Below, in pieces: positions 7,848 through 17,080 of a stretch of 64,000 nucleotides of DNA. The stretch lies in NCBI RefSeq assembly GCF_015223055.1, contig NZ_JADFBX010000001.1, positions 372,001 to 436,000 on the forward strand. The letters are read 5' to 3'. A program made the position numbers and the translations under genes. The notes beneath the pieces were generated by a model. It did not search any database. It was not told where the DNA came from and worked only from the letters and a program-made list of their open reading frames with translations. Within the stretch, counting starts at the first letter, position 1. Each line of letters starts with the position of its first letter. Source of the DNA: Pedobacter sp. MC2016-24 (GTDB taxonomy: Bacteria; Bacteroidota; Bacteroidia; Sphingobacteriales; Sphingobacteriaceae).

Positions 7848-9275
7848 ATGAAATACTTATATTTTATACTCATTTTGATCTCGTTAAGTACGGTGACCAC
7901 CAGCTGCAGGAAATTTGTTGAACTTGATCCACCTGACGACAGGCTGACGGGCTCAACGGTTTATGCAACAAATGAAACTGCAACATCTGTACTGAATGGG
8001 TTATATATACGCATCAGCGAAACCGACAATGTGATTAATTCCTATGCCACCATTTATTTGTCCATGGCTGCTGATGAACTCAAGAATTACTATATAAATG
8101 CCCTTTCACAGTATACACTATTGTATCAGAATAATGTGAACAGCAATATGGAATTTTATTGGTCGACCAGCTATACACTGATTTACAATTGTAACGTAGC
8201 CATTGAAGGCATAGAAAATAGCAATAAGTTAAATGCGCAGCTCAAACAACAGCTACTGGGCGAAGCAAAATTTATGCGCGCACTTTGCTATTATTACCTG
8301 GTCAATACCTATGGTAAAGTTCCGTTGTTAACCAGTGCCGATTACCGCATATACAGCCTGGCTAAACGTGCCGAAGTATCAGAAGTATACGCGCAGATCA
8401 CGAATGACCTGTTGGATGCTCAGGCTAAACTGAGTAAAGATTATTTAAATGGAGATGCATTGACACCTTATCCAGTAGCCAGTGCAGAAAGAGTACGCCC
8501 AACCTACTGGGCCGCTACGGCATTGCTTGCGCGCATTTATCTCTATAGTAAGCAATGGGAAAAGGCAGAAACTGCTGCATCCCTTGTGATCAGTAACACC
8601 GGGTTGTTTGCTCTGGTTCCGGCAAGTTCGGTTTTCCTGAAAAACTCACGTGAATCTATATTTCAGCTGCAGGCCGTTAGTCAAAGCAATTACGCCACAT
8701 TTGATGCCCGGAGTTTTGTACTTACAAATTCCATTGGAACATCCTCAAATCCAGCATCCATCAGTCCACAACTTGAACAGGCATTTGAAACAAATGACCA
8801 ACGAAAAGCAAACTGGACAGGTGTAGCTACCATTTCAGGCGTAAATTACCGTTTCCCTTATAAGTATAAAGCAAACACGGCTGCACTGGCAGCGTCTAAA
8901 CCAGAGTACCTGACGCTGTTGCGTTTAGCAGAGCAGTATTTGATACGTGCGGAAGCACGCGCACAGCAAAATAACATTGATGGTGCACAATCAGACATCA
9001 ACGCCATTCGTGCCCGCGCCGGACTTGGAAATACAGCTGCAAATACCCCGTCAGGTCTTCTTGATGCAGTCATGAAGGAAAGGCAGGTTGAGTTATTTTG
9101 CGAACAGGGCCACCGCTGGTTTGATCTGAAACGCACTGGCCGTATAGATGACGTGATGAAAGTGATCACACCAACCAAAGGAGGCGTATGGGAATCTTAC
9201 AAGCAATTACTTCCCATTCCGGCATTTGAAATTGGTTTAGACAAATTCCTCGATCAAAATTCAGGATACAATTAG
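7848..9275 (+). CDS. SusD/RagB-family outer-membrane lipoprotein (PUL 1)
   Basis: 475 residues. ATG at 7848 gives a lipoprotein signal, MKYLYFILIL...VTTSC, with the lipidated cysteine at residue 20; the gene starts 10 bp after the susC stop. Helical TPR-like SusD fold signatures are visible: LLGEAKFMRALCYYYLVNTYGKVP, LLRLAEQYLIRAEARAQ, INAIRARAGL, and the C-terminal RQVELFCEQGHRWFDLKRTG. It forms the lid of the SusC transporter and binds glycan at the cell surface. Sequence does not reveal the glycan. Confidence 0.97.
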   Translation: MKYLYFILILISLSTVTTSCRKFVELDPPDDRLTGSTVYATNETATSVLNGLYIRISETDNVINSYATIYLSMAADELKNYYINALSQYTLLYQNNVNSNMEFYWSTSYTLIYNCNVAIEGIENSNKLNAQLKQQLLGEAKFMRALCYYYLVNTYGKVPLLTSADYRIYSLAKRAEVSEVYAQITNDLLDAQAKLSKDYLNGDALTPYPVASAERVRPTYWAATALLARIYLYSKQWEKAETAASLVISNTGLFALVPASSVFLKNSRESIFQLQAVSQSNYATFDARSFVLTNSIGTSSNPASISPQLEQAFETNDQRKANWTGVATISGVNYRFPYKYKANTAALAASKPEYLTLLRLAEQYLIRAEARAQQNNIDGAQSDINAIRARAGLGNTAANTPSGLLDAVMKERQVELFCEQGHRWFDLKRTGRIDDVMKVITPTKGGVWESYKQLLPIPAFEIGLDKFLDQNSGYN

Positions 9276-9285
9276 AAAAAAAATC

Positions 9286-10413
9286 ATGACAAAGTATACC
9301 TTCCTGCTTGCGGTATTATTTTCAGCCGGAGCTTACGCACAACATAAAAATCAGAATTCATTTACCCTTAAAGGTCATATTTCTGATGCACCAAAAACGA
9401 AACTATACCTGGAAGAAGCCAAAAAGGTTTCCGGGATACTTTATAAAGACAGCACCGTCACCGACGAGGCGGGATATTTTACAATCCGGGGTCATATCCC
9501 CGAATCCAGGTTATTTAACTTGCGTATTGAAGGACGTAAACAAATGCGCGAGATGGCTACCTTATACCTGGAAAACAATAGCGTTGTTTCGTTAAAAGGC
9601 AATGCAGATAGTCTTTATAAGGCAGAAATAACAGGATCTGCTGATCAGGCATTGTTAAACACCTTTGTGCCGGAGTTCAATAAAAACCTGGCAACCATTA
9701 CGGCAAATTTATATAAACCATACCAGGCTGCCAAAGCAAAAAACGACAGCACAGCAATGTTAAGAGAAGGCGGAATTGCCGACAGAAAAGTGATTGATGG
9801 GGTATCAGAAATGATAGCTGGTTTTGTCAGCAAGCATCCCTCCAGCGCCTTGTCATTAGAACTTTTGGAGACCTTAATGAAATACAACCGCATAGCAACT
9901 GCAGACAGTCTGATGCGCCTAATTGAAAAGACACCGGCGGGTAAATATGACCTCGGATTAAAACTCCGGAAAGAATTAGATATACATCGTCGGCTCATCG
10001 TGGGTGCTATTGCCCCGGATTTTTTCCAGCAAGATACATCCGGGCGGCGCATCGCACTTTCAAGTCTTCGGGGAAAATATGTGCTTATCGATTTCTGGGC
10101 CAGCTGGTGTGGGCCTTGCAGGGCAGAAAATCCAAATGTATTGCAAGCTTACCACAAATTTAAAAACCAGAATTTCACCATACTTGCCATTTCCATGGAC
10201 AAAGACAAGAAGTCCTGGGTTAAAGCCATCCAGGAAGACCGATTACCCTGGTTACAGGTGAGCGATTTGAAAGGGTTTGACAATCAGGCCGGAAAACTTT
10301 ATGCCGTAAATGCCATCCCAATGAACTACCTAATCGATCCGTCCGGAAAAATCATCGCGCTGAATTTACGGGGTGAAAATTTACATCAGACGCTACAGGA
10401 GCATTTAAAATAG
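9286..10413 (+). CDS. TlpA/ResA-like thioredoxin-fold protein with N-terminal DUF4369-type domain
   Basis: 375 residues. Signal peptide at 1-19 (LLAVLFSAGAYAQ). N-terminal beta domain about 25-115 of the DUF4369 kind (FTLKGHISDAPKTKLYLEE), a helical middle, then a thioredoxin domain about 240-375 with the redox motif WCGPC (Cys275 and Cys278) and the cis-proline region AIPMNYLIDPSGK. Such proteins work in the periplasm as thiol-disulfide reductases. It starts 10 bp after susD and is followed by a terminator, so it is the last gene of PUL 1. A link to glycan use is not evident; it may keep exported enzymes or the receptor in shape. Confidence 0.9.
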   Translation: MTKYTFLLAVLFSAGAYAQHKNQNSFTLKGHISDAPKTKLYLEEAKKVSGILYKDSTVTDEAGYFTIRGHIPESRLFNLRIEGRKQMREMATLYLENNSVVSLKGNADSLYKAEITGSADQALLNTFVPEFNKNLATITANLYKPYQAAKAKNDSTAMLREGGIADRKVIDGVSEMIAGFVSKHPSSALSLELLETLMKYNRIATADSLMRLIEKTPAGKYDLGLKLRKELDIHRRLIVGAIAPDFFQQDTSGRRIALSSLRGKYVLIDFWASWCGPCRAENPNVLQAYHKFKNQNFTILAISMDKDKKSWVKAIQEDRLPWLQVSDLKGFDNQAGKLYAVNAIPMNYLIDPSGKIIALNLRGENLHQTLQEHLK

Positions 10414-10434
10414 TGAGAGCATAAATATAACTTT

Positions 10435-10472
10435 AAAAACCGCCTGTTGATCAATCATAGGCGGTTTTTTTT
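10435..10472 (+). terminator. Intrinsic terminator of PUL 1
   Basis: AAAAACCGCCT and AGGCGGTTTTTTTT arms around a 13-nt loop, followed by the T-run, 21 bp after the thioredoxin gene stop. Confidence 0.9.
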
Positions 10473-10562
10473 GAGATCCATTCGTTTTTAAATTTCCAGA
10501 CATCAGCCCAGTTTAAATTGATGAAATACAGTTTTCAGCAAACTGGAAACCAGTGGCTCAAA

Positions 10563-10583
10563 TTTTGTAATGATTTTACAAAA
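10563..10583 (+). promoter_or_regulatory. Inverted repeat before the DUF6882-like gene
   Basis: TTTTGTAA (10563-10570) and TTACAAAA (10576-10583) separated by 5 bp, ending 11 bp before the ATG at 10595. It could be an operator or a small hairpin that affects translation. Confidence 0.35.
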
Positions 10584-10594
10584 AGACGATCAAC

Positions 10595-11329
10595 ATGGGA
10601 TTTCTAAATAAACTATTCGGAAAAGACGACACCACGAACCAACCTGCAGAACCAACAGCACCAGGCAATTCAGAGCCTTGTAAAACTGAGCAGGAATTGA
10701 TTGAGCGGTTTGGAGGCATTGGATTTGAAAGACAACTGGACTTTGCTGAAGTTATTGGCAACAACGGCTGGAACATTGACATACAAAAGGCAGAAATTAG
10801 TTTTGGAGCAGACCTGATCTACCCCATTCAGGTTCTTGGTTCTTTTTCTCATGCTTCAGAAACCTGGTTATGGGCCTGGGCCAATACACAGTCTGCACTT
10901 CCTGAAAGCGTCCTGCAGCAGGCCTTGCAGCTAAAAAAATATGGTGAGGAAAATGAAATTGATTTATTGAGGAATAGTCAATTTGATGCCACCATGGATG
11001 ATTTACATTTGATCGGAATGACAGCTTCTGGAATGTTCGGTTCCAGTGCGTATTATATTGCAGATTATGGTCAGGGTGCTATGGTGGTTATGATCAAGAG
11101 CAACACGCTGGATAAAAACCAGAAAGATCAGCACTTGCGTATTGCAACCGTTTTTCCGCAATTGATTTCTCAGTTTGAAATGAATCATAAAGCTGCTTTA
11201 TTAAATTATTTGTCGGCAAAACAATACGATATTGTGGATGAGGCGCTTAAATTAACCGGAACAAAAAATGGGCATACCATAAGTGCCGAATTTGATGAAC
11301 TGAACAGACTGACAAAACTAAACGCCTAA
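10595..11329 (+). CDS. DUF6882-like cytoplasmic protein
   Basis: 244 residues, no signal peptide or membrane span. The first 35 residues are a low-complexity start (MGFLNKLFGKDDTTNQPAEP), and the folded part begins near 40. The segment FGADLIYPIQVLGSFS followed by ETWLWAWAN is characteristic of the DUF6882 family as I recall it; no activity is known for that family. A membrane-protein gene follows after 14 bp and is probably cotranscribed. It lies between two PULs but after a terminator, so it is unlikely to belong to either. Confidence 0.65.
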   Translation: MGFLNKLFGKDDTTNQPAEPTAPGNSEPCKTEQELIERFGGIGFERQLDFAEVIGNNGWNIDIQKAEISFGADLIYPIQVLGSFSHASETWLWAWANTQSALPESVLQQALQLKKYGEENEIDLLRNSQFDATMDDLHLIGMTASGMFGSSAYYIADYGQGAMVVMIKSNTLDKNQKDQHLRIATVFPQLISQFEMNHKAALLNYLSAKQYDIVDEALKLTGTKNGHTISAEFDELNRLTKLNA

Positions 11330-11343
11330 AAATATAAGCTACT

Positions 11344-12132
11344 TTGATACCCAAAGAAAAAATACGCAAACTCGAAATCCCCTTCGCAATTGGCTACTTA
11401 GTTATTTTACTGCTTGTTTATTTTGCTGGCAGAAACGTATTGGAGCTGTACACCAACCAAACGCCCCGGCCGGTATACATTTGGGTGACTGCATTCATGG
11501 CGCCATTTGTTTTGTATACCACTTTACGTCTGGCCACCATGAACGGAGCAAAATGGTATGGATACATCGGCTACCTGGTTGTTACTTTCTTTGCCCTGGT
11601 CATCAGTGGTACTTTTGTCGTGTTAAAAACAGACCTTTTGCTCAGTGCGGCATTAAAGCCAATCAGTGTTCAGCAAGTTTCGATCCTGGAGGTAAAAAAG
11701 GTATTTCAACGAAAAATGGGCTTCGATCATACCGACGTAACTATTTTATGGAACCAGCAACCTTTAACCTTTGAGGCCAGGCCAAACACATTTTTTTTAC
11801 TGGAGCATAAGAAGACTTTGCAAATCAGTACAGCGACCTCCTTTTTAGGCAATCAATTTGTGACTGACCTGGATTTGGAGCCTGGAGAAAGAGGCCATGC
11901 CCGATGGGTACATCTGAAAGACTGGGCATCCAGAACCTGGTATGTCCCTGCTTTTTTTCTGCTGCTGGTAATCGGAGCCTGTGTTGTCAATTATTATTTC
12001 CCAAAAAATACGCAGACACCTGTAAAAAAAATCGGATTCTGGAAAACTATGGGCATCATCATGGCTGTGCTCTTCAGTATCGCCATCGTGCTGTATTTTG
12101 GATTGATTATTTACGTGAAATTCATCGCATAG
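11344..12132 (+). CDS. Integral membrane protein of unknown function
   Basis: 262 residues. Three membrane spans near the N-terminus (about 13-33, 46-66, 74-96), a soluble central domain of ~95 residues (VQQVSILEVKKVFQRKMGF ... LEPGERGHARWVHLKDW), and two spans at the C-terminus (about 198-220 and 232-258). The start is uncertain: TTG at 11344 is used because no ATG lies near the 5' end of this frame; it follows the DUF6882-like gene by 14 bp. Family not recognised. The extracytoplasmic or cytoplasmic side of the central domain cannot be fixed by eye. Confidence 0.7.
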   Translation: MIPKEKIRKLEIPFAIGYLVILLLVYFAGRNVLELYTNQTPRPVYIWVTAFMAPFVLYTTLRLATMNGAKWYGYIGYLVVTFFALVISGTFVVLKTDLLLSAALKPISVQQVSILEVKKVFQRKMGFDHTDVTILWNQQPLTFEARPNTFFLLEHKKTLQISTATSFLGNQFVTDLDLEPGERGHARWVHLKDWASRTWYVPAFFLLLVIGACVVNYYFPKNTQTPVKKIGFWKTMGIIMAVLFSIAIVLYFGLIIYVKFIA

Positions 12133-12162
12133 ACTATCCTGCTATCGATGCATGGCAAAATG

Positions 12163-12208
12163 TAAGCCTCAATAATCAAAGTGATATGACTTTTATTATT
12201 GAGGCTTA
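12163..12208. terminator. Long bidirectional terminator between the two PUL arms
   Basis: Perfect 14-bp stem TAAGCCTCAATAAT (12163-12176) / ATTATTGAGGCTTA (12195-12208) with an 18-nt loop, between the stop codons of two convergent genes (12132 on +, 12216 on -). Confidence 0.8.
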
Positions 12209-12215
12209 ATTTAAC

Positions 12216-13592
12216 CTAGTTTGTATACCCCGGGTTTTGCGTTAAGGCCGGGTTAACCCGGATTTGAGGGGCAGGTACCGGGAATAACACGTCGGTAGAC
12301 TGCCAGAACGATCCTTTTACAGGAGCCAGCACTTCATCGGCCCTACTTTTGGAAGGATCAGAAAAGCCAGCATTGCGTTTCAGGTCAAACCAGCGGTGTG
12401 GGTATTCTGCAAACAATTCCACTTTGCGTTCCTGTTCAATGGCCAGCAGCATCGCCGCTTTACCTAAGCCCAATTTAGCGTTTAAGCCAGCGCGGCCTCT
12501 GATCGCATTCAGATCCTGCTCTGCACTTCCTGTTCCGTTCAGTTTATCCTGCTGGGCACGGGCTTCCGCACGAATCAGGTATTGCTCTGCCAGTCGGAAC
12601 AATACGGTATATTCATCACCACTACCGGACATTATTTTATACTTGTTTACGTAATAGATTCCGGCATTGTTTTTCCCGGTCCAATTGGTTTTGCGCAAAT
12701 CATCAGCACCAGCGCCGTTCTTCTCAAAAGCAAGGTCGAAGCCCGTTCTAAAATAATACCTCGGTGTAACCGTAGGTCCGCTGGCCACAAAAAAGGCAGC
12801 CAGGGGACTTCTTCCGGCTTGCGAATAACACTGCAGAATGGTTTCTTTGCTGTTTTTCTTAAAAACAACCGCCGGATTATCCAGGCCATACACGTTTGAT
12901 CCGATAACCGATGTAGCTTCAGTCTCGGCCTTTGCCCATTCTTTTTGGTACAAATAGGCCCGCGCCAATAATGCCGAAGCAGCATATTTATTGACCCTTG
13001 CGCGCTCAGCAGATGGGTATTCGGGTTTTAACAAGCTTTTTGCTGTTTGCAGATCGGTAAATATCCGGCTCCATACGTCCTCCAGTTCGGCACGGGCCAA
13101 ACCAGAATTTTCCGCTTCAACCACCGCAAGCGGGACCGGTACTTTTCCATAGAGGTTGATCATGTTAAAAAACAAGGCTGCGCGCATGAAGCTGGCTTCA
13201 CCTGACAATTGATCTTTTACTGCGGCACTCATCCCCTTAGATAACCTGATGCCTTCAATGGCGAGGTTACATTTACGAATGGCAATATAATGTGTACTCC
13301 AGAGCGAGGTGGCATTTGTGGTACTGGCAATGGCCACATTGTTGTTTAAAAATTCAGTATAGGCAGCGGTTGTTGTAAAAAGCTCATCAGCGCTGATGGC
13401 GCCCATGTAATTGAAGGTCGGAAAAGTAGTATTGTCATAATAGCTATAAATATCCAGTACTGCCGCAGTAGCAGAACCATCTGTACTGAATACAGTGGCC
13501 CAGTCCTGCAGCCCATCCGGTGTGGCGATGTCTACATAATTTTTACAGGAAGAAAAACAGAAAAGAAAGGCCAGTATATAAATTGATTTCAT
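12216..13592 (-). CDS. SusD/RagB-family outer-membrane lipoprotein (PUL 2)
   Basis: 458 residues from the ATG at 13592, which gives the lipoprotein signal MKSIYILAFLFCFSSC with Cys16 as the lipid site; an ATG 9 bp upstream (MFEMKS) is possible. SusD signatures: LSGEASFMRAALFFNMINLYGKVP, LFRLAEQYLIRAEARAQQ, LNAIRGRAGL and RKVELFAEYPHRWFDLKR. It starts 10 bp after its SusC partner and acts as the surface glycan-binding lid. It is clearly diverged from the SusD at 7848-9275, although the C-terminal half keeps the same motifs. Confidence 0.97.
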   Translation of the reverse strand: MKSIYILAFLFCFSSCKNYVDIATPDGLQDWATVFSTDGSATAAVLDIYSYYDNTTFPTFNYMGAISADELFTTTAAYTEFLNNNVAIASTTNATSLWSTHYIAIRKCNLAIEGIRLSKGMSAAVKDQLSGEASFMRAALFFNMINLYGKVPVPLAVVEAENSGLARAELEDVWSRIFTDLQTAKSLLKPEYPSAERARVNKYAASALLARAYLYQKEWAKAETEATSVIGSNVYGLDNPAVVFKKNSKETILQCYSQAGRSPLAAFFVASGPTVTPRYYFRTGFDLAFEKNGAGADDLRKTNWTGKNNAGIYYVNKYKIMSGSGDEYTVLFRLAEQYLIRAEARAQQDKLNGTGSAEQDLNAIRGRAGLNAKLGLGKAAMLLAIEQERKVELFAEYPHRWFDLKRNAGFSDPSKSRADEVLAPVKGSFWQSTDVLFPVPAPQIRVNPALTQNPGYTN

Positions 13593-13602
13593 CTCAAACA
13601 TT

Positions 13603-16600
13603 TTAAAGTGTACAATTGATTCCAAACATCCAGGTACGTAAACCGGGATAAGCACTATAACCATATTCCGGGTCTAGCACATACTTGTTTTTAGCGATGC
13701 TGAACAGGTTTAAGCCCTGCAAACTTAATTTCACGTTGTGGAATTTTGCAGGTGCAATCCAGCGTTGCGGAAGGTTATAGCTTAAGCTGGCTGTTTTCAA
13801 CTTGATGTAACTGGTATTTCCCCAATTGAAATCAGAGTAATAAGTAAAAAGCGAATAATTGTTACTTACCGACTCACTTCCGGTAATCGCCCTAGGCCAT
13901 TTCTTACCTGTATCCCCACTTTCCTGCCATCTGTTCAGCACAGAGGCATCCTGGTTCATCATCATCCCCGGTAAACTACTTAATGGAACCTGGTTAACCG
14001 TTCCCCTTTTGTGCTCAAATTTAAAAAACACATCCAGTGTGAGTCCTTTATAACTGAAGCTGTTGTTTAAGCCCCCGTAAAAAGGATGGCCCAGACCCGC
14101 TATGTAGCGGTCATCTGCTCCAATACCCGGTTTTCCGTCAAAGTCCTGCAAAACGGGTTCACCGGTTAATGGGTCTGCACCATTAAACTTATACTTGGCC
14201 TGGTTAAGCACCGCTGTAACCGGGTAGCCAATTTTATAGTAGGCCTTGTTGTTGACCTTTTCGATGTCATTGAAACTGAGCAGGACATTGCGTTCAAAAG
14301 AAATGTTAAAACCCGTATTCCAGCTAAAGCCACCGCTATTGATATTTCGGGTATTCAGCTCAAGCTCTAAACCTTTGTTCTGCACCACGGCATCCAGGTT
14401 GTAAATTAGGGTTGCGCCGCCAGTCTGAGACGAGAGCTCCTTGTAATTGAGCATATTGCCTGAACGGTTCCGGTACACATTTCCGGTAAACAGGATGCGG
14501 TCGTTCAGGAAGCCCAGACTAAGGCTAAGCTCCAGTTTCTTGGTATTCTCCCATTTCAGGTCGGGGTTTGCGGTTGCGCCCGGACTTAGGGTACGGATGT
14601 CCTGGTAATAAAGTCCGGGACTATACGTACGGATATAAGCATAATTGTTAATCCGGTCATTACCTGTAGTACCATAACTGAACTTCAATTTACCGAAGCT
14701 GAGGAAGGGCAACATTTTCTTTGTCCAGGCTTCTTCAGAAAAAAGCCATGCTGCACCAACAGACCCAAAATTAGCCAGGCGGTTATTGGTTCCAAAGCGG
14801 GATGAGGCGTCATTTCTATAGGTGAGGTTTAACAGGTATCTGCGCTTCAAATCATAGCTCAGTCTGCTGTATAGCGAAGCATAATGGTATTTCTGTTCCG
14901 CATACTCGGTTCTGACAATTCCCGCGCCCTGAATGGTTCCCAACTGGTTGTCATAGGTATAGTTGTCACCGATCAATCGGGTATATTTAGAAACGGCTTC
15001 GCTAAATGTAGTTCCAACAAGTGCAGTCAGTTTTCCATCGCCCAATTTCAGGATGTATTCTGCCTGAGGCTCCAGAGTATAATTGCTATTTGGGGAATTG
15101 CCAAAGGAAGCTGTACTGGCCATGGGATAAGCTGGATTGTTGCTTGCTGCAGGCAACTGAGAGCTATTTTCCATACCATTCAAGGTGTAACCTGCAGTAG
15201 TTCTTAAGGTAAAGCCCTCGAAAGGTTTATAGCTCAGGTTGGCATTTGCAGAAAAAAAACTGCGATCTGCCTTGTACCTGGTTAGGTATTGTGCCAAAGG
15301 GTTATCGGCATTGTTGTGCCAGTATAAACTACCATCTTCATTGTATAAAGGAAAATTAGGTGGTGTATAAATCAGGTCCATAACATAAATTTCATTCAAC
15401 AAATCACTTTTTTCTACGGCATAATTGGTAGAAATCTGCGCAGCAAACTTGCGGTCGGCAGAACTGAAACCCAGGTTCATCAAGCCACCCAAACGGTTCA
15501 CATGTTGATTTTTAGAAATGACAGTACCTTCCTTACGGTAATTGAGACCTACATAATAATTTACAAATTCGCTTCCTCCGGAGGCACTTAGATTTGCCGT
15601 TTGCTGTCTGGCAGTACCACCAAGCAACAGGCGCTGAAAATCAGTATTGGCCTGCTGGTCCCAAACTGTTAAATCGGGCGCATTGTCTTCATCCGGTTCA
15701 ATAGCTTCATTTTTAAAGGCCTCTTTCCTGAAGTCAAGGTATTGCTGGGTATTTAGCATTGGAATAAAATGCCCTACTTTACCCGCGCCGCCACTCAGGT
15801 CGACATTTACTTTTACGCGGCCCATTTTACCCTTTTTTGTGGTAATGACCACCACACCATTGGCCCCGCGAGCACCGTATATGGAGGTTGCATCCGCATC
15901 CTTAAGCACGTCAATTTGTTCAATATCGTCCATGTTCAGGGAGTTGAACATATTGGTAAAGCCATTCATCCCCCTTACTTTAGAATTGAAATTTTGCGAA
16001 TCATAACGCGTGCCCGAAGCCTGTGGAATACCGTCTATTACATACAAAGGATCGGTTGAACTGGCACCCAGGGGTCCAAAGGAATTTTCGCCCCGTACTT
16101 TAACAGAAATGCCGGCGCCGGGTAATCCGCCCGCTGCACTGCTAATCTGAACGCCCGACATACGGCCATTCAAAGCATTTAACACATTATTTACGGGCTG
16201 TTGTGCCAATACCTCTGCAGTCACGGTACTTACGGTCGCCGTATTCAGACGCCTGGAAACAGAGCCATAGGCAATCACCTGTACCTGATCCAGTGCGGCT
16301 ACTTCCTGCGTCATCGTAACCATTACCTCTCTGGAAACTTTGGTTCTGTACGGCCGGTAACCGGTAAAAGAAATTTCTATCGTTGCATTTTCGTCTATAT
16401 TCCGCAATTGAAATGCCCCCGCTTCATCAGTCATGGTCAGCACTTTACGCCGTTTCGAATCGGGAGTACTGCCATCACGCTCCTGAACAATCAGGCTTAC
16501 GCTGGCTCCGCGCAATGGGCGGCCATCCTCATCCAGCACGCGCCCTTTGATATCAATTTCATTAAACAGACCCAGTACCTTATCGAGCATAGATTTCTGT

Positions 16601-16926
16601 TTGGCTTCAATAACCACAATCTTCCCCTCAATGGTATAGGTAAGTGGCAGTTTATTAAATAAGGATTGAAGCGCTTCATTTAAACTGGCATTATTGAGTT
16701 TAATATCGACAGTTCCGGCATCCCTGATCAGTTTACGTTCAAATAAGAAATCGTAGCCGGTTTGGATGCGTATCTTCTTTAATACTTGCTCAATGGAAGA
16801 CTGCTGTTCGTGGAGGGTAACCCGCTGCCCAAAGGTAGCGGCGCTCACCTGGACGAACGTGGCAATAAGTATGACGGTGGTTAGGCGCATAATGACCATT
16901 AATTTATGGAGATAAATTTTATACAT
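13603..16926 (-). CDS. SusC-like TonB-dependent outer-membrane transporter with STN signalling domain (PUL 2)
   Basis: 1107 residues from the ATG at 16926 (MYKIYLHKLM); an in-frame GTG at 16977 would add 17 residues and is rejected. Signal peptide ends near ATFGQ. STN domain about 38-105 (SSIEQVLKKIRIQTGYDFLF), carboxypeptidase-like domain about 120-210, plug about 230-370 (ALNGRMSGVQISSAAGG, DPLYVIDGIP, DVLKDADATSIYGARGANGV), then the barrel. The STN domain marks it as a signalling receptor for the FecR protein encoded upstream. Substrate is unknown. Related to the SusC of PUL 1, most strongly in the signal peptide (LMVIMRLTTVILIATF) and plug. Confidence 0.97.
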   Translation of the reverse strand: MYKIYLHKLMVIMRLTTVILIATFVQVSAATFGQRVTLHEQQSSIEQVLKKIRIQTGYDFLFERKLIRDAGTVDIKLNNASLNEALQSLFNKLPLTYTIEGKIVVIEAKQKSMLDKVLGLFNEIDIKGRVLDEDGRPLRGASVSLIVQERDGSTPDSKRRKVLTMTDEAGAFQLRNIDENATIEISFTGYRPYRTKVSREVMVTMTQEVAALDQVQVIAYGSVSRRLNTATVSTVTAEVLAQQPVNNVLNALNGRMSGVQISSAAGGLPGAGISVKVRGENSFGPLGASSTDPLYVIDGIPQASGTRYDSQNFNSKVRGMNGFTNMFNSLNMDDIEQIDVLKDADATSIYGARGANGVVVITTKKGKMGRVKVNVDLSGGAGKVGHFIPMLNTQQYLDFRKEAFKNEAIEPDEDNAPDLTVWDQQANTDFQRLLLGGTARQQTANLSASGGSEFVNYYVGLNYRKEGTVISKNQHVNRLGGLMNLGFSSADRKFAAQISTNYAVEKSDLLNEIYVMDLIYTPPNFPLYNEDGSLYWHNNADNPLAQYLTRYKADRSFFSANANLSYKPFEGFTLRTTAGYTLNGMENSSQLPAASNNPAYPMASTASFGNSPNSNYTLEPQAEYILKLGDGKLTALVGTTFSEAVSKYTRLIGDNYTYDNQLGTIQGAGIVRTEYAEQKYHYASLYSRLSYDLKRRYLLNLTYRNDASSRFGTNNRLANFGSVGAAWLFSEEAWTKKMLPFLSFGKLKFSYGTTGNDRINNYAYIRTYSPGLYYQDIRTLSPGATANPDLKWENTKKLELSLSLGFLNDRILFTGNVYRNRSGNMLNYKELSSQTGGATLIYNLDAVVQNKGLELELNTRNINSGGFSWNTGFNISFERNVLLSFNDIEKVNNKAYYKIGYPVTAVLNQAKYKFNGADPLTGEPVLQDFDGKPGIGADDRYIAGLGHPFYGGLNNSFSYKGLTLDVFFKFEHKRGTVNQVPLSSLPGMMMNQDASVLNRWQESGDTGKKWPRAITGSESVSNNYSLFTYYSDFNWGNTSYIKLKTASLSYNLPQRWIAPAKFHNVKLSLQGLNLFSIAKNKYVLDPEYGYSAYPGLRTWMFGINCTL

Positions 16927-16949
16927 TTGTGTAGGTTTATGGTTAGCAG

Positions 16950-16978
16950 TGTGCCTTGAGGTTCGAAGCTTGGGCACA
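16950..16978 (-). promoter_or_regulatory. Conserved leader hairpin just upstream of susC 2
   Basis: On the - strand, TGTGCC and GGCACA (6 bp) enclose a 17-nt loop CAAGCTTCGAACCTCAA. It ends 23 nt before the ATG. It matches the loop of the hairpin at 4360-4396 apart from single-base changes and small indels, while the stem sequences differ but keep pairing. Confidence 0.55.
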
Positions 16979-17024
16979 TTTGCGTACGTTGATTTATATT
17001 TTAATTCATCTAAGCCAAAATCAG

Positions 17025-17050
17025 ATCAGGAGTGTTCGCGCACTTCTGAT
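17025..17050 (-). promoter_or_regulatory. Hairpin in the fecR 2 - susC 2 gap
   Basis: ATCAG-A-AGTG and CACT-C-CTGAT (one mismatch) around CGCGAA on the - strand, 31 bp after the fecR stop. The T-run that follows is weak (GATTTTGG), so it could be a partial terminator, an mRNA-end stabiliser or an attenuator, comparable in place to 4278-4313. Confidence 0.4.
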
Positions 17051-17080
17051 TCGTTTTTTCAGCCGCTTTGTGGTTGGTAA

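Noticed and set aside
9645..10052. 135-residue frame on the - strand
   Set aside because: Antisense to the thioredoxin-like gene, whose domains run through this stretch.
16201..16662. 153-residue frame on the + strand
   Set aside because: Antisense to the STN and plug coding part of SusC 2; no family resemblance.
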